Origin: Deltaproteobacteria bacterium
GTDB lineage: Bacteria > Desulfobacterota > Binatia > UTPRO1
Length of the DNA stretch: 41,728 bases
NCBI GenBank assembly: GCA_005879405.1
Contig: VBKW01000036.1
Span: forward strand, 1-41,728
Direction of reading: 5' to 3'
The notes below the pieces were generated by a model, which did not search any database, was not told where the DNA came from, and saw only the letters and a program-made list of their open reading frames with translations. The position numbers and the translations under genes are program-made. Of the stretch, positions 1-12,021 are shown piece after piece. Within the stretch, counting starts at the first letter, position 1; the number at the start of each line of letters is the position of its first letter.

Positions 1-1073
1 ATGAAGACGGTGCCGGTCAGTGCGAAGACGGGTCCGAAGATCGGGTTGCGGCGGATCTCTTGCTTGGCGACGCCGACGATATCGCGGCGGAGCAAGCGGC
101 AGAGGAGCAGCATGTCGATGCCGCTCTGGTGGTTGAAGACGAAGACCGCCGGCCGGTGCGACCAAAGATGCTCCTCGCCGGTGACGCGCAGATCGACGCC
201 GGCGAGCGCGGTCCCGAGCTCGCCCCACGTCGAGATGACGACGTTCACCGCCCGCCGCCAGCTGCCGCCGAGAATCGCCGCCGGCAGCCCGAGCGCGAAG
301 GCCGGCGCGAGGCTGCCGACGGCGAGCGCGGTGCGCAGCATCGCGAGCGCGCCCGGCGTGCCGCGGCTGTGGAAGCGCCGCACCGGCCAGCCGCGCTTCG
401 CCGCGATCTCGCCGAGCCGCGCGCTCGGGTTCGTCGGTCGCGGCCGGCCGACGATCTCGAGGAGCGGCAGGTCCTCGTCGCTGTCCGTGTAGAAGAAGCT
501 CTCGGCGAGGTCGACGTCGTGGGCGGCCGCGAAGGTCCGTGCCGCCTCCGCCTTGCCTTCGCCGTAGCACGGCGGATGCACGACGCCGCCGGTGAAGCGG
601 CCGTCGTTCACCTCGAGGCCGGTGCAGAGCACGTGCGGGATGCCGAAGTCGCGCGCCAGCGGCTCGATTTGGTAGCGCGTCGCCGACGACACGACGGCGA
701 CCGTGTGCTGCTTGCGCAAGTGCGCGCGGACGAGCGCGCGCGACTCCGGGTAGACGTCACCGGCGAGGCGCTCGCGAAACACGCGCTCGGCATCGGCCTC
801 GAACTCCGTCTCGGAGCGTCCCGCCATGCGCGCCACCGTGCTGGCGATGAACCCGGAGAAGCCGAGCGCGCCGAGCTGGAAGCGCGTCGCCGCGACGAGC
901 GTCTCCGCGAGCTCGCGGACGCTCATGCGCCCGGTCATCATGTCGTCGCGGATGAACGCGGTCGCGGAGAAGCCAGCGAGGAGCGTCCGATCGAGATCGA
1001 AGAAGGCCGCGACGTGCGGACCCGACGGGCCGCGCTCGATCTCGGCGATCAGCTCGGCGGGGGCGCGCGTCAA
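1..1073 (-). CDS. HAD-IB phosphatase / PlsC-type acyltransferase fusion (3' end cut by window)
   Basis: The reading frame opens 16 bases past the purF stop and runs off the left edge, giving about 357 codons. The N-terminal ~230 residues are a HAD-superfamily subfamily IB domain: motif I FFDLDRTLL near residue 24, a VVSSAT motif II, and an SDSDEDLPLLE motif IV. The visible C-terminal part begins a PlsC/1-acyl-glycerol-3-phosphate acyltransferase domain with the NHQSGID block (the NHxxxxD catalytic motif). In known fusions of this type the two domains act in phospholipid synthesis at the membrane, pairing a phosphatase-like and an acyltransferase activity; the exact substrates are not visible here. 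The first usable start is TTG at 1073-1071, because the frame upstream hits the purF stop with no ATG or GTG in between. It is probably the last gene of the purine transcription unit. The assignment is firm; the start is less so. Confidence 0.85.
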   Translation of the reverse strand, partial: MTRAPAELIAEIERGPSGPHVAAFFDLDRTLLAGFSATAFIRDDMMTGRMSVRELAETLVAATRFQLGALGFSGFIASTVARMAGRSETEFEADAERVFRERLAGDVYPESRALVRAHLRKQHTVAVVSSATRYQIEPLARDFGIPHVLCTGLEVNDGRFTGGVVHPPCYGEGKAEAARTFAAAHDVDLAESFFYTDSDEDLPLLEIVGRPRPTNPSARLGEIAAKRGWPVRRFHSRGTPGALAMLRTALAVGSLAPAFALGLPAAILGGSWRRAVNVVISTWGELGTALAGVDLRVTGEEHLWSHRPAVFVFNHQSGIDMLLLCRLLRRDIVGVAKQEIRRNPIFGPVFALTGTVF

Positions 1074-1088
1074 CTCGAGTCGCGCCGC

Positions 1089-2534
1089 TCAGCGCTCCTC
1101 GGCGGCGTCGAAGAGCACCAGCTGGCGGTGCTTGGCGTGGTCCTCGAACGGGACGGGATAGCGACCGGTGAAGCAGGCGTCGCAGAAGCCGCTCTGCTTC
1201 CCGCCGAGAAACGCGTACATGCCCTCCTCGCTGAGATACGCCAGCGTGTCGGCGGTGATGTAACGGCGGATCTCCTCGACGTCGTGCGACGAGGCGATGA
1301 GCTCGCTGCGATTCGGGGTGTCGATGCCGTAGTAGCAGGGGCTCGTCGTCGGCGGCGAGCTGATCCGCATGTGCACCTCGCGCGCGCCGGCGTCGCGGAT
1401 CATCTTCACGATCTTGCGGCTGGTCGTGCCGCGCACGATCGAGTCGTCGACGACGATGACGCGCTTCCCGGCGAGCACCTCGCGCTGGGCGTTGAGCTTC
1501 ACCTTCACGCCGAAGTGGCGGATCGCGTCCTGCGGCTCGATGAACGTCCGTCCGACGTAGTGATTGCGGATGAGCCCCATCTCGAACGGGATGCCCGACT
1601 CTTCCGCGTAGCCGATCGCCGCCGGGACACCAGAGTCCGGCACCGGCACGACGATGTCGGCCTCGACCGGCGACTCGCGCGCCAGCTGGTGGCCGAGCTC
1701 CTTGCGCGTGCGGTACACGCTGCGCCCGAAGACGGTCGAGTCCGGGCGCGCGAAGTAGATGTACTCGAAGATGCACTTCGTCGGCGCCTCCGGCGCGAAC
1801 GGCTTGTACGAGGACAGCCCCGCTTCCGACAGGACGACGACCTCGCCCGGCTCGACCTCGCGCTCGTAGGTCGCGTCCATGAGGTCGAGGGCGCAGGTCT
1901 CGGACGCGAGCACGTACGCGCCCTTCACACGTCCGAGGACGAGCGGCCGGAAGCCGTGCGGATCGCGGACGCCGATCAACTTGTCGGTCGAGAGAAAGAC
2001 CAGCGAGTACGCGCCGCGCACCTCGCGCAGCGCCTCGACGACGCGATCCTCGAGCGTCTCACCCTGGGACGCGGCGATCAGGTGGATGATGACCTCGCTG
2101 TCGACGGTCGATTGGAAGATCGAGCCGCGCGCCTCGAGCCGCTCGCGCAGCTCCTCGGCGTTCACCAGGTTGCCGTTGTGCGCGACCGCGAGACCGCCGC
2201 GCCCGTACTCGACGACGAGCGGCTGGGCGTTCTTCAGATGCGACGCGCCGGCGGTCGAGTAGCGGTTGTGGCCGATCGCGGCGTCGCCGCGCAGACGCCG
2301 CACGATGTCCTCGCGAAAGACGTCGGCGACGAGGCCCATGCCCCGATGCGAGACGAGCACGTGCCCGTCCGACGAGACGATACCCGCCGCCTCCTGACCG
2401 CGGTGCTGCAGCGCGCAAAGCCCGAGATAGGCGAGGTTCGCCGCCTCGGGGTGGCCATACACCCCGACGACGCCGCACTTCTCGGTGAACCCGTCGAGTG
2501 CGGCCGAAGTCCGGACGACATCGCTCACGTTCAC
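1089..2534 (-). CDS. purF: Amidophosphoribosyltransferase PurF (Fe-S type)
   Basis: Catalyses the first committed purine step, PRPP + glutamine to 5-phosphoribosylamine, in the cytosol. The protein has 481 residues. The N-terminal Ntn-hydrolase (class II glutaminase) domain would expose Cys20 (CGVVGVYGH) after removal of a propeptide. The C-terminal phosphoribosyltransferase domain carries the PRPP loop [14 protein letters not shown] near residue 360. Four cysteines (about 254, 400, and the CDAC pair near 451) match the Fe-S ligands of the Bacillus-type enzyme, so an oxygen-sensitive cluster is expected. The start is GTG at 2534, seven bases after the purL stop, with GGGAG inside the purL end as ribosome binding site. 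It lies downstream of purL in the purB-C-S-Q-L-F run. Confidence 0.97.
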   Translation of the reverse strand: MNVSDVVRTSAALDGFTEKCGVVGVYGHPEAANLAYLGLCALQHRGQEAAGIVSSDGHVLVSHRGMGLVADVFREDIVRRLRGDAAIGHNRYSTAGASHLKNAQPLVVEYGRGGLAVAHNGNLVNAEELRERLEARGSIFQSTVDSEVIIHLIAASQGETLEDRVVEALREVRGAYSLVFLSTDKLIGVRDPHGFRPLVLGRVKGAYVLASETCALDLMDATYEREVEPGEVVVLSEAGLSSYKPFAPEAPTKCIFEYIYFARPDSTVFGRSVYRTRKELGHQLARESPVEADIVVPVPDSGVPAAIGYAEESGIPFEMGLIRNHYVGRTFIEPQDAIRHFGVKVKLNAQREVLAGKRVIVVDDSIVRGTTSRKIVKMIRDAGAREVHMRISSPPTTSPCYYGIDTPNRSELIASSHDVEEIRRYITADTLAYLSEEGMYAFLGGKQSGFCDACFTGRYPVPFEDHAKHRQLVLFDAAEER

Positions 2535-2541
2535 AGACCTA

Positions 2542-4772
<2,231 letters not shown>

Positions 4773-4776
<4 letters not shown>

Positions 4777-5431
4777 GGACCCGAAACCACCTTCGCGATC
4801 GACGGTTCTGCGCCCGCCGCCGCAATCACCGAGAGGAAGATCTTGCGCCCGTCCTCGCCGCCGACGAGACGCTCACAGGCGTGCTCCGGGTGCGGCATCA
4901 TCCCGAAGACATTGCCACGCGCATTGCGGACGCCGGCGATCGACGCCAGCGAGCCGTTCGGGTTCGCCTCAGGGTCGCGCCATCGGCGACGTAGCAGCCG
5001 TCGCCGTGCTTGATGGGAATGTCCAGCACGTCACCGCGCCGGCAGCGGTTGGTGAAGAGCGTGTCGGCGTCGTCGACGCGGAGATGCACCCGCGTGCAGA
5101 GGAACGAGAGGCCGCGGTTGCGGATCCGCGCACCCGGCAGGAGCCCGGCTTCGCAGAGAATCTGGAAGCCGTTGCAGATGCCGATGACGACTCGACCCGC
5201 CGCTGCAAAGTCTGCCACCGCGCGCATGATCGGCGAGAAGCGCGCCATCGCGCCGCAGCGGAGATAATCGCCATACGAGAAACCGCCCGGCAGCAGGACG
5301 CAGTCGAGACCGTCGAGCGCCGTATCCTTGTGCCAGAGGCGGACGACGCTCTCGCCGAGCAGGGTCTCGAGGGCGTACGCCGCCTGTACGTCGTCGTTCG
5401 ATCCCGGAAACGTGATGACGCCCCATTTCAT
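4773..5431 (-). CDS. purQ: Phosphoribosylformylglycinamidine synthase glutaminase subunit PurQ, frameshifted
   Basis: Class I glutamine amidotransferase that feeds ammonia to PurL. The first ~150 residues are normal: [14 protein letters not shown], the oxyanion motif [15 protein letters not shown], and the nucleophile elbow GICNGFQ. After [10 protein letters not shown] near position 4985 the frame diverges into nonsense, with a stop at 4898. In another frame the expected tail continues from [16 protein letters not shown] through [13 protein letters not shown] (catalytic His/Glu) to a TGA at 4773-4775 overlapping the purL start. The span of 659 nt is not a multiple of three. Compared with family members, about 15-20 codons between YVAD and NPNGS are missing. 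So both catalytic halves are present but split by a small deletion with frameshift. Because purL and purS are intact and depend on PurQ, an assembly error is as likely as a real mutation. Confidence 0.9.
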
Positions 5432-5474
5432 GCGCGCAGGCCCATTCTAACCATTCGGCCGGGGGCGGCTACCG

Positions 5475-5729
5475 TCACGAGGCTTCGTCGATGGTGAAGG
5501 TGAAGTCTTCGATGACGCCGTTGGCAAGCAGGCGCTCGCACATCTCGCGGACGCGGGTCTGCGCGCTGTCGCGGCTGACGTCGGCGAGGTGGAGATCGAC
5601 GACCTTCCCGATCCGCACGTCCGTGACTTCCGGATACCCGAGGGTGTGCAGCGAATGCTCGACCGCTTTGCCTTGCGGGTCGAGGATGCCTTCCTTCGGC
5701 GTCACGAACACGCGCGCTCGCCACGCCAT
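5475..5729 (-). CDS. purS: Phosphoribosylformylglycinamidine synthase subunit PurS
   Basis: Small partner of the PurLQS complex, thought to bridge PurL and PurQ. The protein has 84 residues, the normal family length, with typical VFVTPKEGILDPQGKAV and VTDVRIGKVVDLHL segments. ATG at 5729. It lies 18 bases after purC and 43 bases before purQ. Confidence 0.96.
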   Translation of the reverse strand: MAWRARVFVTPKEGILDPQGKAVEHSLHTLGYPEVTDVRIGKVVDLHLADVSRDSAQTRVREMCERLLANGVIEDFTFTIDEAS

Positions 5730-5747
5730 GGCGTCTCCGCCCCCGGA

Positions 5748-6461
5748 TCACGCGCCGACGCGGCGCGCGATCTCCTCGTATGCCTCCTCGACGCGGCCGA
5801 GGTCGCGTCGGAAACGATCCTTGTCGAGCTTCTCTCCCGAGCTGCTGTCCCAGAACCGGCAGGTATCGGGGCAGATCTCGTCGCCGAGAATGATCGTGCC
5901 GTGATGGCGGCCGAACTCGAGCTTCATGTCGACGAGGACGATGCCGCGCTCGGCGACGAACGGCCGCAGGACGGCGTTTACCTTCAGCGTGAGCTCGACC
6001 ATGCGATCGATCTCCGCCTGCGTCGCCATCCCGAGGACGCGCACGTGCCACTCGTTGATCATCGGATCGTCGAGGGCGTCGCTCTTGTAGTAGAACTCGA
6101 CGATCGGCTCGGGCAGCGCCTTGCCCTCTTCGATCCCGAGGCGTTTCGCGAGGCTGCCGGCGATGACGTTCCGCACCACCATCTCGACCGGCACGATCTC
6201 GAGACGCTTCACCAGCATGTGGCGGTCGTCGAGGCGGCGGACGAAATGCGTCGGCACCCCCTCGCGCTCGAGGAGACGGAAGAAGACCTCCGAGATGGCG
6301 TTGTTGCGAACGCCTTTCTCGATGATCGTGCCGCGTTTCTTGGCGTTGAACGCGGTCGCGTCGTCCTTGAAGTACTGGAGGAGAAGATCGGGATCGCCGG
6401 TGGCGAAGAGCTTCTTCGCCTTCCCCTCGTAGACGAGCTCTCGCGCTTCCACGTCGCTCAT
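5748..6461 (-). CDS. purC: SAICAR synthetase PurC
   Basis: ATP-dependent ligation of CAIR with aspartate to SAICAR. The protein has 237 residues, standard for the short bacterial form. It starts with ELVYEGKAKKLF and carries FKDDATAFN, EMVVRNVIAGSLAKR and VDMKLEFGRHHG with the LGDEICPDTCRFWD signature. ATG at 6461 overlaps the purB stop by ATGA, so the two are translationally coupled. Confidence 0.97.
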   Translation of the reverse strand: MSDVEARELVYEGKAKKLFATGDPDLLLQYFKDDATAFNAKKRGTIIEKGVRNNAISEVFFRLLEREGVPTHFVRRLDDRHMLVKRLEIVPVEMVVRNVIAGSLAKRLGIEEGKALPEPIVEFYYKSDALDDPMINEWHVRVLGMATQAEIDRMVELTLKVNAVLRPFVAERGIVLVDMKLEFGRHHGTIILGDEICPDTCRFWDSSSGEKLDKDRFRRDLGRVEEAYEEIARRVGA

Positions 6462-7825
6462 CGGATCCCCCCAGGCGTTGCGCGGACGGGCCGCGGCCGA
6501 TCCGCCGGGCCGCGTCGTCGCGTCGAGCGATTGCTACCCAACGCTCGGCGAAAGAGCAAGTCTAAATTCGCGAGATGGCGCGCGGGATCGAGCAGCGCAG
6601 CGATTTGCTGCTTCGTGAGCCGCGTGCGCACCTCGGGCTCGGCACTGAGCGCGTCGGCGAAGCTCGCGCCGCCGTCCCACGCCGCGTGCGCGGCGCGCTG
6701 CACCCAGCGATACGCGTCCTCGCGGCGTGCGCCCGCTCGCACCAGCGCGAGTAGCACGTCCTCCGACAGCACGATGCCGTGGCTGCGCTCGAGGTTCTCA
6801 CGCATCCGCTCGGGGCGGACCACGAGTCCGCCGAGCACCGCAGTCATGCGCGCCAGCATGTAGTCGAGCGCGCAGGTCGCGTCGGGCGCGATCACGCGCT
6901 CGACCGACGAGTGGCTGATGTCGCGCTCGTGCCAGAGCGCGACGTCCTCCAGCGCCGCGCCGGCGTACGCACGCAGGAGGCGGGCCAGGCCGACGGCGTT
7001 CTCGGCGACGATCGGGTTGCGCTTGTGCGGCATGGCCGACGAGCCCTTTTGTTTCTCGCTGAACGGCTCCTCGGCCTCGCCGACCTCGGTGCGCTGTAAG
7101 TGACGGATCTCGATCGCGATGCGCTCGAGGCCGGAGCCGGCGAGCGCGAGCGCGGCGAAGAACTCGGCGTGACGGTCGCGCGCGACGACTTGCGTCGCCA
7201 GCGGCTCCGGCGTGAGAGCGAGCCGTTCGAGGACGTACGCCTCGACCTCGGGTGCCACGTTGCCGAAGACGCCGACGGCGCCCGAGATCTTGCCGACCGC
7301 GACCTGCCGCGCCGCGCGCTCCAGCCGCTCGCGATTGCGGACCGCTTCGGTGTACCAGCCGGCGACCTTGAGGCCGAACGTGATCGGCTCCGCGTGCATG
7401 CCGTGCGTGCGGCCGATCATCAATGTCCGCTTGTGGCGCCGTGCCAACCGACGCAGGGTCGCGATCAAGAGGTCTTGTCCTGCGAGCAGCACGCGCGCCG
7501 CCTCGCGCAGCTGCAGCGCGAAGCCGGTATCGAGAACGTCCGACGAGGTCAGACCGAGGTGGAGGAAGCGGCCTTCCGGTCCCACCGATTCCGCGACCTG
7601 CGTCACGAACGCGATGACGTCGTGTTTCACCTCCGCCTCGAGCGCGGCGATGCGCGCGACGTCGATGCGGCCGCGACGGCGGATGGCCCGGACGGCGGCT
7701 TTGGGGACGCTGCCGCGCGCGGCGAGCGCCTCGCACGCGAGGATCTCGATCTCGAGCCAGTGCGCGTACCGTGCCTCCTCGGTCCAGATCCGTCCCATCG
7801 CCGGGCGGGTGTAGCGGGGAATCAT
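6458..7825 (-). CDS. purB: Adenylosuccinate lyase PurB
   Basis: Acts twice in purine synthesis, splitting SAICAR and adenylosuccinate with release of fumarate. The protein has 455 residues; the family is usually ~430-475. It begins [19 protein letters not shown] and carries the TSSDVLDT region, the [14 protein letters not shown] histidine segment and the fumarase/ASL signature [11 protein letters not shown] near residue 265. The last ~25 residues are an Arg-rich extension beyond the usual end. ATG at 7825, four bases after the M16 peptidase stop, so it is co-transcribed with the pnp group. Confidence 0.96.
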   Translation of the reverse strand: MIPRYTRPAMGRIWTEEARYAHWLEIEILACEALAARGSVPKAAVRAIRRRGRIDVARIAALEAEVKHDVIAFVTQVAESVGPEGRFLHLGLTSSDVLDTGFALQLREAARVLLAGQDLLIATLRRLARRHKRTLMIGRTHGMHAEPITFGLKVAGWYTEAVRNRERLERAARQVAVGKISGAVGVFGNVAPEVEAYVLERLALTPEPLATQVVARDRHAEFFAALALAGSGLERIAIEIRHLQRTEVGEAEEPFSEKQKGSSAMPHKRNPIVAENAVGLARLLRAYAGAALEDVALWHERDISHSSVERVIAPDATCALDYMLARMTAVLGGLVVRPERMRENLERSHGIVLSEDVLLALVRAGARREDAYRWVQRAAHAAWDGGASFADALSAEPEVRTRLTKQQIAALLDPARHLANLDLLFRRALGSNRSTRRRGPADRPRPVRATPGGIR

Positions 7826-7829
7826 CGCC

Positions 7830-9095
7830 TCACCCCAACGCCTCGAACACGTCGATGCCGGGCGCGTGACGGCCGACGTCGCCGAGCAGCACGAGCGCGC
7901 AGCCGTCTGCGACGAAGAGCCGCTCGGCCGCGCCGACGACGTCGTCGTTCGTGACGGCGTCGATCCGCCGCGCGATCTCGTCAGCCGACACCGCGCGGCC
8001 GAAGTACATCTCCTCGAGCGCGAGGCGCTCCATGCGCTGCTCGGAGGTCTCGAGCGCGAGCAGCAAGGTGCCCTTGAGCTTGCCCTTGGCTCGCGCCAGC
8101 TCGTCGGCGGGCAAGCCTTCGCGCCGCAGGCGGCGCAGCTCCATCACAATCACGTCCACGACCTCGCGCACCCAGCGCGCCCGCGTACCCGCGGCGATGC
8201 CGACGTAGCCGGTGTCGCGATACGACGAGACGAACGAGTCGATCGAGTACGCGCGGCCGCGGCGCTCGCGGATCTCCTGGAAGAGCCGCGAGCTCGGGCT
8301 GTCGCCGAGCGCCGCGTTCAGTACGGCGACCGCGTCGCGCGCCGGATCCGTGACCGCTACGCCGCGCGTCCCGAGCACGAGCTGCACCTGCTCGAGCTTG
8401 CGCTGGTGCACCGCAACGCAGCCGCGCGCCGTCGGCACGCAGTCGTCGACCGCGGCAGCGCGGCCGTCGAGGTCGCCGAAGCGGGCGCCGATCGCGTCGA
8501 CGAGCGCGGCGTGGTACACCTTCCCGGCGGCGGTGACGATCAGTCGATCGGGGCGATAGCGTGCGGCGAGCAACGCCAAGCAGGCGTCGCGGTCGAAGCG
8601 CGCGACGCTCGCGCGCGTGCCACAGACCGGCGACCCGAGCGGGTGCTCGCGCCAGTACTCTTGGTGGAAGAGATCGTGGACGAGGTCGTCGGGCGTGTCC
8701 TCGATCTGCGCGATCTCCTCGAGCACGACCTCACGCTCGCGCGCGATGTCGTCGGCGTCGAATCGCGACGCCCGAAAGACGTCCGCAAGGAGATCGATCG
8801 CGAGCGCCGAGTGCTCGCCCAGCACCTTCGCGTAGTAGCAGGTGAACTCACGATCGGTGTCGGCGTTCAGGACACCGCCGACGGCGTCGATCTCCTCGGC
8901 GATCTGCGCTGCGCTCCGGCGTGCGGTGCCCTTGAAGAAGAGATGCTCGATGAAGTGCGAGAGCCCGCACTGCGCCGCGGTCTCGTCGCGGGAGCCGTGC
9001 CCGACCCAGAGGCCGATCGCCGCCGACGCGACGCCGGGGATCTCCTCGGAGACGATGCGGATGCCGTTCGCGAGCTCGGTCTTCTCGATTCCGAC
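7830..9095 (-). CDS. M16 family zinc peptidase (start not resolved)
   Basis: Processing-peptidase-like metalloprotease (pitrilysin clan). Recognisable homology starts around GIEKTELANGIRIV (about 9092) and runs ~420 residues, a normal single-unit M16 length. The inverted zinc motif HxxEH is present as HFIEHLFFKGT, followed by the GGVLNADTDREFTCYYAKVL element and a VVLEEIAQIEDTPDD helix with the further Glu ligand expected in the family. The C-terminal half has the GDSPSSRLFQEIRERRGRAYS block. No ATG, GTG or TTG lies in this frame between the pnp stop (9166) and the conserved domain. The only candidate is CTG at 9176, preceded by GGAGG, which would add an Arg-rich leader overlapping the end of pnp. 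A small deletion may have removed the true start. Its position after pnp is common in bacteria. Confidence 0.85.
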   Translation of the reverse strand, partial: VGIEKTELANGIRIVSEEIPGVASAAIGLWVGHGSRDETAAQCGLSHFIEHLFFKGTARRSAAQIAEEIDAVGGVLNADTDREFTCYYAKVLGEHSALAIDLLADVFRASRFDADDIAREREVVLEEIAQIEDTPDDLVHDLFHQEYWREHPLGSPVCGTRASVARFDRDACLALLAARYRPDRLIVTAAGKVYHAALVDAIGARFGDLDGRAAAVDDCVPTARGCVAVHQRKLEQVQLVLGTRGVAVTDPARDAVAVLNAALGDSPSSRLFQEIRERRGRAYSIDSFVSSYRDTGYVGIAAGTRARWVREVVDVIVMELRRLRREGLPADELARAKGKLKGTLLLALETSEQRMERLALEEMYFGRAVSADEIARRIDAVTNDDVVGAAERLFVADGCALVLLGDVGRHAPGIDVFEALG

Positions 9096-9165
9096 GTCGG
9101 GACGCGCGTCGGCGCCGGCGGTCGCGCGTCCGGTGCGCGGCCGCTGCCGTCGTGGGTGGCGTCGC

Positions 9166-11259
9166 TCAGCGGGCAGCGCCCGCCTCCGCGCCGAGGGCCT
9201 CCTTGCGGGAGAGGCGGATCTTGCCGCTCTTGTCGACCTCGAGGACTTTCACCATCACCTCGTCGCCCTCGTTCAGCACGTCGCGCACCTTGGCGACGCG
9301 CTCGGCCGCGAGCTGCGAGATGTGCACGAGACCGTCGGTGCCGGGGAGGATCTCGACGAAGGCACCGAAGTCCATGATCTTCTTGACCGTCCCTTTGTAG
9401 ATCTTCCCGACCTCGGCCTCGGCGGTGAGGCGGTGGATCCAGTCGACGGCCTTCTGCATCGCCGACTCGTCGGCCGACGCGATGTAGATCGTCCCATCGT
9501 CCTCGACGTCGATCTTGACGCCGGTCTCCTCGATGATGCCGCGAATCACCTTGCCGCCCGGTCCGATCACGTCGCGAATGCGGTCGACGCGGATCTTCAG
9601 CGTCACAATGCGCGGTGCGTATGACGACACGTCGGAACGTGGCTGCGCGAGCGCCGTCTGCATCGCGTGCAGAATGTGGAGGCGTCCGTCGCGCGCCTGG
9701 TAGAGCGCGTCGCGCATGATGTCGCGCGTCACGCCGCCGATCTTGATGTCCATCTGCACGGCGGTGACGCCCTCGGACGTCCCGGCGACCTTGAAGTCCA
9801 TGTCGCCGAGGTGGTCCTCGTCGCCGAGGATGTCCGAAAGGACGCGGATCTCGTTGCCTTCGCGGATGAGGCCCATCGCGATGCCGGCGACCGGCGATTT
9901 GACCGGCACGCCGGCGTCCATGAGCGCGAGCGAGCTGCCGCAAACCGTCGCCATCGACGACGAGCCGTTCGACTCCAGGATCTCGGAGACGAGCCGGACC
10001 GTGTACGGGAACTGCGTTTCGTCCGGCAGCACCGCCGTGATCGCGCGCTCGGCGAGGGCACCGTGGCCGATCTCGCGCCGCCCCGGGCCGCGCAGGAACT
10101 TCACCTCGCCGACGCTGAACGGCGGGAAGTTATAGTGCAGCATGAACTTCTTGTAGGTGTCGCCGATGAGGGCGTCGATGCGCTGCTCGTCGGACGACGT
10201 GCCGAGCGTGGCGACGACGAGCGCCTGCGTCTCGCCGCGCGTGAAGAGCGCCGACCCGTGCGTCCGCGGCAACACCTGCACCTCGCACGAGATCGGGCGG
10301 ATATCGGCGAGGCCGCGGCCATCGAGGCGGCGCTTCTCGCCGACGATCATGCCGCGCACGATCTCCTCGTGGACGTGCTCGAAGAGGTTCTTCACTTCGC
10401 GCTCGCGCTCCGGGAACTCGCTCGCGAGCGCGGCGAGCACGTCGGCGCGCACTTGCCGTACGGCGTCGGCGCGCTCGTGCTTGCCGGAGGTGGTGAGCGC
10501 CTCGACGATCTTCGACGACGCGAGCTCGCGCACGCGCGCCGCGAGCTTGTGATCGACCGCCGGCGGCTCGACGGTGCGCTTCGGCTTGCCGACGGCGCGC
10601 CGCAGCTCCGCTTGCATGTCGAGGATCGGCTGCAGCTCGCGATGGCCGAAGTAGAGCGCGTCGAGCACGACGTCCTCGGACAGCATCCGCGCCCCGCCCT
10701 CGACCATGACGATCGCGTCGCGCGAGCCGGCGATGATCATCTGCAGATCGCAGTCCGGGAGCTGCGACGCCATCGGGTTCAAGACGAGCTTCCCATCGAT
10801 CCGGCCGACGCGGACGCCCGCGATCGGGCCGTTGAACGGGATGTCGGACATCTCGAGCGCCGCCGACGCGCCGATCATCGCCAGCACGTCGGGATCGTTC
10901 TCCTTGTCGTACGACAGCACGGTCGCGATGACCTGCGTCTCGCAGCGGAAGCCGTCGGGAAAGAGCGGCCGCAGCGGCCGGTCGCAGAGACGCGAGGTCA
11001 GGACCTCCTTCTCACTCGGTCGGCCCTCGCGCTTGAAGAAGCCGCCCGGGATCTTGCCCGCGGCGAACGTCTTCTCCTGGTAGTCGACCGTCAGCGGAAA
11101 GAAGTCGATCGACTCGCGCGGCTCGCGCGCGGCGACAGCGGTCACGAGGACGACGGTATCGCCGTACTGGACGAACGCGGAGCCGTTCGCCTGCTTGGCC
11201 ATGCGACCGCTCTCGATCGAGAGGCGCCGGCCGTGAAGATCCATTTCCACACGTTTCAT
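9166..11259 (-). CDS. pnp: Polyribonucleotide nucleotidyltransferase (PNPase)
   Basis: Phosphorolytic 3'-5' exoribonuclease of RNA turnover, active as a trimer and often a degradosome part. From ATG 11259 it has 697 residues. The two RNase PH domains are linked by an all-helical domain: [22 protein letters not shown] in the first, [17 protein letters not shown] and [16 protein letters not shown] in the second. They are followed by a KH domain ([12 protein letters not shown], about residue 566) and an S1 domain ([21 protein letters not shown]). An in-frame ATG at 11274 would add five residues, but it sits directly after a small GC hairpin; ATG 11259 has GGGGG eight bases upstream and gives the familiar [10 protein letters not shown] start. 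It lies next to rpsO as in many bacteria. Confidence 0.97.
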   Translation of the reverse strand: MKRVEMDLHGRRLSIESGRMAKQANGSAFVQYGDTVVLVTAVAAREPRESIDFFPLTVDYQEKTFAAGKIPGGFFKREGRPSEKEVLTSRLCDRPLRPLFPDGFRCETQVIATVLSYDKENDPDVLAMIGASAALEMSDIPFNGPIAGVRVGRIDGKLVLNPMASQLPDCDLQMIIAGSRDAIVMVEGGARMLSEDVVLDALYFGHRELQPILDMQAELRRAVGKPKRTVEPPAVDHKLAARVRELASSKIVEALTTSGKHERADAVRQVRADVLAALASEFPEREREVKNLFEHVHEEIVRGMIVGEKRRLDGRGLADIRPISCEVQVLPRTHGSALFTRGETQALVVATLGTSSDEQRIDALIGDTYKKFMLHYNFPPFSVGEVKFLRGPGRREIGHGALAERAITAVLPDETQFPYTVRLVSEILESNGSSSMATVCGSSLALMDAGVPVKSPVAGIAMGLIREGNEIRVLSDILGDEDHLGDMDFKVAGTSEGVTAVQMDIKIGGVTRDIMRDALYQARDGRLHILHAMQTALAQPRSDVSSYAPRIVTLKIRVDRIRDVIGPGGKVIRGIIEETGVKIDVEDDGTIYIASADESAMQKAVDWIHRLTAEAEVGKIYKGTVKKIMDFGAFVEILPGTDGLVHISQLAAERVAKVRDVLNEGDEVMVKVLEVDKSGKIRLSRKEALGAEAGAAR

Positions 11260-11339
11260 GAAGCGTACCCCCATCCCCCGCAGGGGACTCAGATTGGAAT
11301 GCGTTCGAGAATGGAGATGGGGTGGAAAGAAAGGAGGTG

Positions 11340-11615
11340 TTACTTGCGGATGCCGAGACGCTCGATCAACGACTTGTAGCGCTCGAAATCACTCCGCTTG
11401 AGGTAATCCAGCAGCCGCCGCCTCTGCCCCACGAGCTTGAGTAGCCCGCGCCGCGAATGATGATCTTTCGCGTGCGACTTGAAATGCTCGGTCAGGTACC
11501 CGATGCGGTCGCTGAGCAGCGCGACCTGCACTTCGGGCGACCCGGTGTCGGTCTCGTGACGGCGATACGCCTCGACGATGTGCTGCGCCTCTGCGCTGCT
11601 CGTTCCTTCTCCCAT
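11340..11615 (-). CDS. rpsO: 30S ribosomal protein S15
   Basis: Primary 16S rRNA-binding protein of the small subunit platform. From ATG 11615 it has 91 residues, the usual size, with [38 protein letters not shown] and [11 protein letters not shown] blocks. AAGGA lies four to five bases before ATG 11615. An upstream in-frame ATG at 11645 would add ten residues not found in the family. Downstream, a 65-80 base spacer leads to pnp. Upstream lies the repeat patch rather than truB, the usual neighbour. Confidence 0.96.
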   Translation of the reverse strand: MGEGTSSAEAQHIVEAYRRHETDTGSPEVQVALLSDRIGYLTEHFKSHAKDHHSRRGLLKLVGQRRRLLDYLKRSDFERYKSLIERLGIRK

Positions 11616-11703
11616 GTCCTTCTCGTCGACCGTCACGAGTAACATGCACCTGTTGGGATGTAAAGCGAATGCGGCAGCAGGTACTGTCCTACGCTGCCCG
11701 TGA

Positions 11704-11720
11704 GTGTCCTAATTTCCCGC
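11704..11720 (+). repeat. 17-bp direct repeat, left copy (second copy 12140-12156)
   Basis: GTGTCCTAATTTCCCGC occurs exactly at 11704-11720 and 12140-12156. A near copy, GTGTCCTACTTTCCC, is at 11726-11740. The AT-rich core stands out in this GC-rich region and suggests a protein-binding or transposase-end site. Confidence 0.8.
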
Positions 11721-11941
11721 CGCTAGTGTCCTACTTTCCCACGTTGGCCCGTTCGTCCGCTTCGTCAAGGAGTTGTTCGGCTTCGCGACGCGCCTGCGAC
11801 TGACTCCAGCGGAAGCAGGTCGTCAGCAACCGGCGACCTTTCCGCACGAACGCGGCAAGGGCGAGATGCGCGGATCAGGACCAAGCCGCTGGCACAATCC
11901 GCTGAGAGTCATCAAGGGCGGGCGCAAGTAGATTCCTTGCT

Positions 11942-11971
11942 GGCGGCGCGTGGTGCGTGCTACGCGCCGCC
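11942..11971 (+). other. Perfect 10-bp stem-loop upstream of the micro-ORF
   Basis: GGCGGCGCGT (11942-11951) pairs exactly with ACGCGCCGCC (11962-11971) around a 10-base loop. No T-run follows, so it is not a canonical terminator. It sits 50 bases ahead of the 12022 start codon and could be a leader structure or part of the element. Confidence 0.6.
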
Positions 11972-12021
11972 CTCATGGGCAACATGCTCTACTACGGCGA
12001 CAAATCTGAAGGAGAACCTAG

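Noticed and set aside
11713-11931. Open frame ending HNPLRVIKGGRK as a gene
   Set aside because: No ATG or GTG start, no ribosome binding site, no family match; treated as part of the element remnant.
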